From DASTYK01 sp964384585 (GTDB lineage: Bacteria > Gemmatimonadota > Gemmatimonadetes > Longimicrobiales > RSA9): 15,384 nucleotides of DNA. The number at the start of each line of letters is the position of its first letter. Position 1 is the first letter of the stretch. Made by a program: the position numbers and the translations under genes. The notes under the pieces were generated by a model. The model was given only the letters and a program-made list of their open reading frames with translations, was not told the origin of the DNA and made no database searches. The DNA lies in assembly GCA_964384585.1 (NCBI GenBank), contig CAYLME010000077.1, forward strand, positions 1-15,384, in the 5' to 3' direction. Shown in pieces: positions 7,233 through 13,302 of this stretch.

Positions 7233-8153
7233 TCAGCGCACCCGTGTCCCGTGCATCGTCGCGTTCTGCAGGCGCGTGAAGTATGCGTGCGCGGCTGCCG
7301 TCGCGTCACGGATCGAGCGCTGGATGCGCCCGGTATCGCCGTAGTTGCCCATCGCCGCGATCACATACGGGCGATCCGGCAGGGCAACGTATCCCCAGTT
7401 CACCGCGACACCGGTGATCGAACCGGTCTTCTGTCCCACGACGATACCGCCGGGCACCGCATCGGCGATCGCGCCCGCATGCGGGATCTCGAGGATGTCG
7501 CGCATCTGGCGGCAAAGCTCGGCGCTCATCGGCAGTTCGCACCGGTAGATGCGCGCCATGATCGTCGCAGCCTCCGTCGCGGTGGACAGGTTCTCGTTGC
7601 CGCGCTTGCTTTCCTCGGGTCGGATCATGCGACGCTGCAGTTTCGTCTCCGGCAGCCCCATCTGTGCCATCGTACGCGTCACGTTCTGCATGCCGACGCG
7701 CTCGATGAGCAGGTTCGTCGCCATGTTGTCGGAGATCGTGATCATCATGACCGCCAGGTCATGCAGCGACAGCGAAGACGCGCCGTTCAGGAAGTGGCGC
7801 AGGTAGCCGCTGCCGCCGACCGCGTCCTCGTCCCGGATGGTGACGGTCTCTCCGATGCGCAGCTCACCACGATCCGCCTGGCGGAACAGCTCGATCAGGA
7901 TCGGCACCTTGATCGCACTGCCCTGCGGGAAGACGAGCTGATCGTTGACTCCGAACCGCTGGCCGGTCGCAAGGTCGATCACCTGTACGCCGAGCACGCC
8001 GGGCATGTCCCGTGCAATCGCGTCGAGCTCCTCCTGAAACGCTGTACCCAGCATCTCGAGATGTGCATCCTGCGCCGATACGCCGGTCAGCGGGAGCGCA
8101 AGAAGCGCCGCTGCGAGCGATGCAGCACGGACTGTCGGTGCGAGCATGCGCAT
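7233..8153 (-). CDS. Exported class A beta-lactamase-like serine hydrolase
   Basis: This 306-residue protein has a signal peptide (residues 1-27, cleavage after VSA) and so acts outside the cytoplasm. The penicillin-binding/beta-lactamase catalytic set is complete in order: SAIK (79-82) as SxxK, SDN (141-143) and KTGS (242-245). The omega-loop region (about 173-190) lacks the normal ExxxN deacylation motif of class A enzymes; Glu180/Glu181 and ARG/RGxEN-type spacing resemble the broader Beta-lactamase2 (PenP-like) group. True beta-lactamase activity is therefore uncertain, and a D-peptide or ester hydrolase is possible. It is the second gene of an operon: its ATG overlaps the TAA of the deacylase gene by one base, with GGAGGGAG upstream at forward 8159-8166. 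Length fits class A enzymes. Confidence 0.88.
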   Translation of the reverse strand: MRMLAPTVRAASLAAALLALPLTGVSAQDAHLEMLGTAFQEELDAIARDMPGVLGVQVIDLATGQRFGVNDQLVFPQGSAIKVPILIELFRQADRGELRIGETVTIRDEDAVGGSGYLRHFLNGASSLSLHDLAVMMITISDNMATNLLIERVGMQNVTRTMAQMGLPETKLQRRMIRPEESKRGNENLSTATEAATIMARIYRCELPMSAELCRQMRDILEIPHAGAIADAVPGGIVVGQKTGSITGVAVNWGYVALPDRPYVIAAMGNYGDTGRIQRSIRDATAAAHAYFTRLQNATMHGTRVR

Positions 8154-8166
8154 TACTGCTCCCTCC
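8151..8166 (-). promoter_or_regulatory. Coupled stop/start (TAATG) with strong ribosome-binding site
   Basis: On the minus strand the deacylase TAA and the serine-hydrolase ATG share one A (TAATG, forward 8151-8155). GGAGGGAG (forward 8159-8166) lies five bases before the ATG. This arrangement indicates translational coupling of the two exported enzymes. Confidence 0.8.
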
Positions 8167-9760
8167 GGTTCAGAACGGCGCCCAGCCGCTCCTGCGTCAG
8201 CCGTCCGTCACGAACGGCGAAGCGGCCACCGATCAGCAGATGCACCACGCCTTCCGCGAGCTGGTGCGGATTGTCGTACGTCGCGCGGTCCGTGATGCGC
8301 GCGGGGTCGAACAGGACGATGTCCGCGATCGCGCCGGCGCGCAGCACGCCGCGATCCTCCATGCGGAATACCGCGGCCGGCAGCGACGTCATGCTGCGGA
8401 TCGCGGCGGCCAGGTCAACGGCGTCGCCGTCGATCGCGTAACGGCGCAGCTTGCGCGGGAACGTGCCGTACGCGCGCGGGTGCGGAAAGCCGACGCCCAT
8501 GCGGGGCAGCGAGCCGTCGGACGCGGTCATCGTCCACGGCTGTCGCATCAGGGTGCGGATGTCGTCCTCGTGCATGTTGAACGAGATGATGCCGGGTCCG
8601 CCGTCACGCACCATTTCGAGCGTGAGATCGACCGGATGTACGCCGCGTTCCGCGGCGACGTCGGCGAGGGTGCGCCCCTCGATGGACGGATCACCGGCGT
8701 AGCGACCGAACGCAATGCGGTCGGCGCCACCGCGGCGATCCAGGTTTTCGACCGCGTCCGCGCGGATGCGCGCCCTCGTTGCGCGGTCGTCCAGCCGTGC
8801 GCGCAACGAGTCGCGGCCACCGGCCTGCGCCCAGCGCGGCAGCAGCGCGGCCGACAGGCTGGTGGACGACGCTTCGTACGGGTACTGGTCGGCGTACACT
8901 TCGACACCCTGTTCACGCGCGCGGTCGATGCGATGCACGAGCGCGGCGCTGAAGCCCCACACGCGCGGACCGAGCGCCTTGATGTGCGTGACGACGCCGG
9001 GCAGGTCCGCTGCGCGCGCAACCTCGATCACCTCGTCTACCGCTGCGACGACGCCGATCGTGTAATCGGACTCGTCGCGGATGTGGCTCGTGTATGCGCC
9101 GCCGTACTCGCCGGCAACGCGTGCCAGCTCGATCAGCTCGTCGGTCTTTGCGTAGCTGCCCGGCGCGTAGAACGGGCCGCTCGACATGCCGAAGGCTCCG
9201 GCCTCCATGCCCGCACGTACGAGCCCGCGCATGCGCTCGAGCTCCGCGGCGCTCGGCGCGCGGTCCGCCATTCCCAGCACTGCACCGCGCACGGATCCGT
9301 GCGGCACGAGCAGCGCCACGTTCACGCCGGGGCGCGCGGCCTCGACCTGCCGGCGCTGCTCCACCAGGTCAACGTCACCGCCGCCGTCCGGATTCACGAA
9401 CACCGTGGTGATGCCCTGCATCAGCAGCGCCGCAGCGGCGCTCAGCTCCGGATCCGCGAGGGAGCCACCGGCGTGGGAATGGGCATCGATGAAGCCGGGC
9501 GCAACGAAGAGCCCGCTGGCGTCGACCACGAGCGCGGCCGATGCTCCGTCCAGGTCGCCGACGGCGGCGATACGCTCGCCACTGATCGCAATGTCTGCTT
9601 TGTACCAGGGATTGCCGGTGCCGTCCAGAACGCGCGCGCCACGCAACAGCACGTCATATGGTTGCTGTGCGGCGACGCTCGCCGTTGCTGCCAGCACGAG
9701 GAGAAGTACGACGGCGGCCGCGCGTGCCGCCGGACGGGTCCGTCCTTCGATGCGCATCAT
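8153..9760 (-). CDS. Exported N-acyl-D-amino-acid deacylase family amidohydrolase
   Basis: This 535-residue metal-dependent amidohydrolase resembles D-aminoacylases, which hydrolyse N-acyl-D-amino acids to a fatty or acetic acid plus a D-amino acid. A signal peptide spans about residues 1-31 (ATASVAAQQ). The TIM-barrel metal motifs are seen: H94-x-H96 in GFIDAHSH, His226 in TSHIRDE, His259 in THIK and the catalytic Asp415 in TASDGSLPR. HPRAYGTFPR (427-436) is also typical of D-aminoacylases. The metal-bridging Cys of the Alcaligenes enzyme (GNCG) is replaced by NPDGGG (123-128), so Asp125 may take its place. The C-terminal composite beta domain (GVLRAGAIADIVLFDP) is intact. Start at 9760 gives a clean signal peptide; GGGATGG upstream is a weak ribosome-binding site. 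It leads the operon with the serine hydrolase and diverges from the acylase gene. Confidence 0.9.
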   Translation of the reverse strand: MMRIEGRTRPAARAAAVVLLLVLAATASVAAQQPYDVLLRGARVLDGTGNPWYKADIAISGERIAAVGDLDGASAALVVDASGLFVAPGFIDAHSHAGGSLADPELSAAAALLMQGITTVFVNPDGGGDVDLVEQRRQVEAARPGVNVALLVPHGSVRGAVLGMADRAPSAAELERMRGLVRAGMEAGAFGMSSGPFYAPGSYAKTDELIELARVAGEYGGAYTSHIRDESDYTIGVVAAVDEVIEVARAADLPGVVTHIKALGPRVWGFSAALVHRIDRAREQGVEVYADQYPYEASSTSLSAALLPRWAQAGGRDSLRARLDDRATRARIRADAVENLDRRGGADRIAFGRYAGDPSIEGRTLADVAAERGVHPVDLTLEMVRDGGPGIISFNMHEDDIRTLMRQPWTMTASDGSLPRMGVGFPHPRAYGTFPRKLRRYAIDGDAVDLAAAIRSMTSLPAAVFRMEDRGVLRAGAIADIVLFDPARITDRATYDNPHQLAEGVVHLLIGGRFAVRDGRLTQERLGAVLNRREQ

Positions 9761-9875
9761 CGCACCATCCCGGATGATTCGTTACGAGGGCTGATTGCAC
9801 CCAAACTGCGTCAACCGATTGCGTCCCGCCAGTCGGCCACGGATCTTGTGGATGTTCCCGTAATGAGAGGATGAA

Positions 9876-12113
9876 ATGTCCGACCAGACCGCTTTCCGCA
9901 CGTCCCGTGCGGTGACGCCCCCGCTCGCGGCCCGCCGCGCGCAGTACCTGCGGCGTCTGCCCGTCCTTTCGCTGCTCATGGTGGCAGCGGCCTGTGCAAG
10001 CGCACCATCGCAGCCAGCGGCGCCGGCGCTCCCGGCCACGGCGCAGCAGGTCGAGATCCGGCGGACGTCGCATGGTGTCCCGCACATCCTCGCGGAGAAC
10101 CTGCGCGCCGCCGCGTTCGGTATCGCGTACGTCCAGCTGGAGGACCATGGCGACCGTACGATTCGCAGCATGGAGGCCGGGCGTGGGCGAATGGCGCAGA
10201 TCGAGGGAATGCGGGCGGTGGACTCGGACGCTTCCGCGCGACTCGCGCTCGAGCGCGCACTGATCGTGTTCGACTCGCTCAACACGGACACACGTGACTA
10301 TTACACGGGCTTCGCCGAGGGACTGAACCACTACATCCGCGTGTACCGCGACCAGCTGCCGGCATGGGTGCGCCCGGACTTCACCGCGCAGCAGGTGCTC
10401 GCCCGTGACATCGTGTGGCCGAGCAGCGCGACCATGCGCCGCTTCCGAGAACGCGTCATCGAAGGCTCCGAAGCGCCGCCGCTCCTGATTGCGGTGGACG
10501 ATGATGCCGGGTACATGCAGGAACCGCAGAACGTCGGCTCGAATGCCTGGGCGCTCGCGCCTTCGCGCACGGTCAACGGGAACGCGATCCTGCTGCGCAA
10601 CCCACACCTGGCGTGGTCGGCCGGCTACTACGAGGCACACGTCCGCGTGCCGGGCAAGCTCGACTGGTACGGTGACTTCCGGATCGGCGGGCCGTTCTCG
10701 GTGATCGGCGGCTTCAACCCGCATCTCGGATTCGCAACGACCAACGCCGCAACGCGCTCGCACGAGTTCTACGCGTTCCGCCTGGATCCGAACGATCCTG
10801 ACAGCTTCCTGCTCGACGGCCGACCGCAGCCGATCCGCACGGTGGAGGTCGATGTCGACTACATCGAGGAGGGCGTTGCCGGCACCGAGACGCGCGCGCA
10901 GGACTGGACGGAATTCGGCCCTGTCGTCGCGCGCAAAGACTCGCTCCTCTACGTGTACCGGTCGGCGATACCGGGCGCCTATCGCGAGGGCGAGCGCTGG
11001 CTGGAGCTGATCAAGGCGCAGAGCTTCGAGGAGTGGAAGGCCGCAATGCGCATCCAGCCGCGCGGCGGGTCGAACTTCACGTACGCCGATGCGGCCGGCA
11101 ACATCTTCATCGTGTGGGAGGCGCCGGCGCCGTTGCTGCCCCATCCGTCCGGTGGCGACACACTCGCTGTGTTCGCAACGCGCCGCGACCAGGTGTGGTC
11201 GCAGCTCGCCTCGTTCGACGCGATGCCGCAGCACCACAATCCGCCCGGCGGCTATGTGCACAACGAGAACGATTCGCCGCACTACGCGAACCTGAACGCG
11301 ATCCTGCCGCACACGTTCCCGTTTCATGTGGAGCCGCCGCGCTTCCGGCTGCGCAGCCAGCACGGCGCGATGCTGTTGCACAACGATCGCGTCTTCTCGC
11401 TCGAGGACGTGGTCGAGGCGAAACACAGCATGCGTATGCTCCTCGCCGACCGCGTGAAGGATGATCTCGTCGCTGCGGTGCGCGCGAGCGAGCCGGACGC
11501 TGACGTCGCACGCGCGATCGAGTTCCTTGCCGCATGGGACAACACGGCAGCACACGAGAGCCGCGGCGGTGTGCTGTTCGCAACATGGTGGGACCGCTAC
11601 CGATCGCTCGTGAACAGTGACAGCCTGTACGAAGCCGACTGGAGCGAGGAGGAGCCGATGGCGACGCCGCGCGGCCTCGGCAACCTGCCGGTGGCGATCG
11701 AAGCGTTCGCGTGGGCGGTGCCGGAGACCGCGCGCAGGTACGGCGGCTGGGACGTCGCGTGGGGCGAGGTGCACCGCGTGCGCTACGGCGACGTCGACGA
11801 GCCGGTGGGCGGCTGCGGTGGCGCACTCGGCTGCTTCCGCGTGCTCAACTTCACGACGGCCGAGGATGGCAAGGAGGTCGTGGACGGCGGCGACGGCTGG
11901 GTGATCGCTGTCGAATTCGCGGATACGCCGCGCGCATACTCCGTGCTCGCGTACGGGCAGAGCCCGAATCCCGCATCACCCTGGCACGACGACCAGGCGG
12001 CCATGTTCGCCGCGAGCCGCATGAAGCCGGTGCGCTTCACGGAAACCGACATCGCCGCCGACCTCGTGATGCGCTACCATCCGGGCGCAGAGCGGGCGAC
12101 GGCGCAGCAATAG
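9876..12113 (+). CDS. Penicillin/AHL acylase family (Ntn hydrolase), probable lipoprotein
   Basis: This 745-residue precursor belongs to the penicillin G acylase/cephalosporin acylase/PvdQ superfamily. Members cut amide bonds of beta-lactams, acyl-homoserine lactones or lipopeptides after self-cleavage into alpha and beta chains. The predicted nucleophile is Ser222 in NVGSNAW. His244 in NPHL falls exactly at beta-23, the position used by PvdQ and cephalosporin acylases. SNFTYADAAGNIF (399-411) carries the likely oxyanion-hole Asn400. The C-terminal signature (YGQSPNPASPWHDDQ) is intact. An N-terminal basic, hydrophobic stretch (26-39) ends at Cys40, consistent with a lipoprotein signal (LMVAAAC), although the lipobox is imperfect. 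The AGAGG at 9866-9870 supports ATG 9876. It starts 115 bases from the divergent deacylase operon. A strong terminator follows. Substrate not predictable. Confidence 0.92.
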   Translation: MSDQTAFRTSRAVTPPLAARRAQYLRRLPVLSLLMVAAACASAPSQPAAPALPATAQQVEIRRTSHGVPHILAENLRAAAFGIAYVQLEDHGDRTIRSMEAGRGRMAQIEGMRAVDSDASARLALERALIVFDSLNTDTRDYYTGFAEGLNHYIRVYRDQLPAWVRPDFTAQQVLARDIVWPSSATMRRFRERVIEGSEAPPLLIAVDDDAGYMQEPQNVGSNAWALAPSRTVNGNAILLRNPHLAWSAGYYEAHVRVPGKLDWYGDFRIGGPFSVIGGFNPHLGFATTNAATRSHEFYAFRLDPNDPDSFLLDGRPQPIRTVEVDVDYIEEGVAGTETRAQDWTEFGPVVARKDSLLYVYRSAIPGAYREGERWLELIKAQSFEEWKAAMRIQPRGGSNFTYADAAGNIFIVWEAPAPLLPHPSGGDTLAVFATRRDQVWSQLASFDAMPQHHNPPGGYVHNENDSPHYANLNAILPHTFPFHVEPPRFRLRSQHGAMLLHNDRVFSLEDVVEAKHSMRMLLADRVKDDLVAAVRASEPDADVARAIEFLAAWDNTAAHESRGGVLFATWWDRYRSLVNSDSLYEADWSEEEPMATPRGLGNLPVAIEAFAWAVPETARRYGGWDVAWGEVHRVRYGDVDEPVGGCGGALGCFRVLNFTTAEDGKEVVDGGDGWVIAVEFADTPRAYSVLAYGQSPNPASPWHDDQAAMFAASRMKPVRFTETDIAADLVMRYHPGAERATAQQ

Positions 12114-12152
12114 CCGGCGCCGTCGCACGCGCCGCCTGACACGGCAGCACAG

Positions 12153-12191
12153 AAACGCCGGCCGCGCCACCCATGGCACGGCCGGCGTTTT
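12153..12191. terminator. Bidirectional intrinsic terminator
   Basis: Perfect 12-base arms AAACGCCGGCCG (12153-12164) and CGGCCGGCGTTT (12179-12190) enclose a loop with a small inner GCC/GGC stem. TTTT ends the plus-strand copy; the minus-strand copy ends in TTTCTG. It lies in the 94-base gap between the convergent acylase and aminotransferase genes and should stop transcription from both sides. Confidence 0.9.
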
Positions 12192-12207
12192 CGATCGGTC
12201 CAGGCGA

Positions 12208-13065
12208 CTAGGCCGACACGCTCACCTGCGGATGCGCGCGGCGTGCATAGGCGTTCACCAGCTGCCGCGTGATCGCGCCGACGCGGCCGTTGCCGACCGG
12301 CTTGCCGTCGACCGTCGTGACCGGCAGGACCTCGGTGGTCGTGCCCGAGAGGAACATCTCCTCGACATCGCCGAGCCGCTCCCAGAGCAGCGATTCCTCC
12401 GCGAACGGGAGGTTCAGCTCGCGCGCAAGCTCGATCACGAGCGTGCGCGTGATGCCGGCCAGGATGTAGTTGCTCTTCGGGTAGGTGATCAGCTTGCCGT
12501 CCAGCACGGCGAAAAGATTCGAGTGCGAGCCCTCGATGACGACGCCGTCCTTCACGAACAACGCCTCGAACGCGCCAGCGGCGTGCGCGGCCTGGTTTGC
12601 GAGCACGTTCGGCAACAGTGCGATGCTCTTGATGTCGCAGCGTGTCCAGCGATTGTCCGGAATCGTGATCGCGGCCACACCATTCTCGAACCAGCTGGCA
12701 GGATGGTTGGTGAAGCGCTTTGCCGCCACGTAGAGCGTCGGCGCGGTGTTCGGCGGGAACGCATGCTTGCGTGGCGCCGCGCCGCGGCTGACCTGTGCGT
12801 AGATCGTTGCGTCGCCTTCGGTCAGGTTGTTCTCGCGCAGCAGCCGCTCCGCGATCTGCCCCAGGTCGTCGATGCTGGACGTGTCGATCTGCAGCGCGCG
12901 CAGGCCATCCTTCATGCGCGCGATGTGCGGCTTCATCAGGAACGGGTGGCCGTCGTAGACGCGGACGACTTCGTAAACACCGTCGGCGAACAGGAAGCCA
13001 CGATCGTCCACGGAAACCTTCGCATCCGCGTGATCGATGTACTCGCCGTTCAGGTAGACCTGCAT
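12208..13065 (-). CDS. dat: D-amino-acid aminotransferase (D-alanine transaminase)
   Basis: This 285-residue PLP enzyme of fold type IV closely resembles Bacillus D-amino acid transaminase in layout and length. It exchanges the amino group between D-amino acids and 2-oxo acids in the cytoplasm. Lys146 in CDIKSIALLPNVLA is the PLP-binding lysine, and Glu178 in VIEGSHSN is the pyridine-N partner. The residues that form the D-specific carboxylate trap (Tyr31, Arg98 and His100 in Bacillus) are present as Tyr31, Arg99 and His101. These separate it from branched-chain aminotransferases and aminodeoxychorismate lyases. The start at 13065 (MQVYLNGEYI) has GGAGA upstream and coincides with the family N-terminus; the longer open frame to 13587 runs opposite the M16 gene and is not homologous. 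Possible roles: D-Glu/D-Ala supply for peptidoglycan, or use of D-amino acids freed by the neighbouring deacylase. Confidence 0.95.
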   Translation of the reverse strand: MQVYLNGEYIDHADAKVSVDDRGFLFADGVYEVVRVYDGHPFLMKPHIARMKDGLRALQIDTSSIDDLGQIAERLLRENNLTEGDATIYAQVSRGAAPRKHAFPPNTAPTLYVAAKRFTNHPASWFENGVAAITIPDNRWTRCDIKSIALLPNVLANQAAHAAGAFEALFVKDGVVIEGSHSNLFAVLDGKLITYPKSNYILAGITRTLVIELARELNLPFAEESLLWERLGDVEEMFLSGTTTEVLPVTTVDGKPVGNGRVGAITRQLVNAYARRAHPQVSVSA

Positions 13066-13173
13066 GATCGTCTCCAGTTGATCGTGTGCGGCCACAATGG
13101 ATCGGGTGACAGGGTGCGGCAAACGGGGCCGGCGCAGGCCGCCGCGCCGTTTCGTCTGCATGCTGTGACCCTC

Positions 13174-13202
13174 AATATACCCTGCTTCCCGGGGGCGGAC
13201 AG
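13174..13202 (-). promoter_or_regulatory. Possible promoter of dat
   Basis: Read on the minus strand, TATATT (forward 13174-13179) is a good -10 match, and CTGTCC (forward 13197-13202) is a poor -35 at 17 bases. It lies about 110 bases before the dat start in the gap to the divergent M16 gene. That gap also holds the interrupted palindrome CCGGCT-C-AGCCGG at 13252-13264. Confidence 0.25.
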
Positions 13203-13302
13203 CGGGCAGTACGGGACTTGCCTGTAGCGGTCGGGCGGCCGGGGGCTGGACCCGGCTCAGCCGGTCATCGGACGGGACGAAAACGGCAACGGAACGGAGA
13301 GA

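Noticed and set aside
5867..7309. 480-residue minus-strand open frame opposite the AI-2E permease gene
   Set aside because: Highly charged, repetitive Glu/Arg/His translation produced by the complement of hydrophobic codons; the permease on the other strand is clear.
8012..9874. 620-residue plus-strand open frame opposite the deacylase and serine-hydrolase genes
   Set aside because: Composition typical of an antisense shadow (Arg, His, Ala, Val) and it crosses the junction of two well-identified genes.
9654..11774. 706-residue open frame on the minus strand opposite the acylase gene
   Set aside because: Arg/His/Ala-rich translation with no family resemblance or ribosome-binding site; it mirrors the codon pattern of the certain acylase gene in GC-rich DNA.
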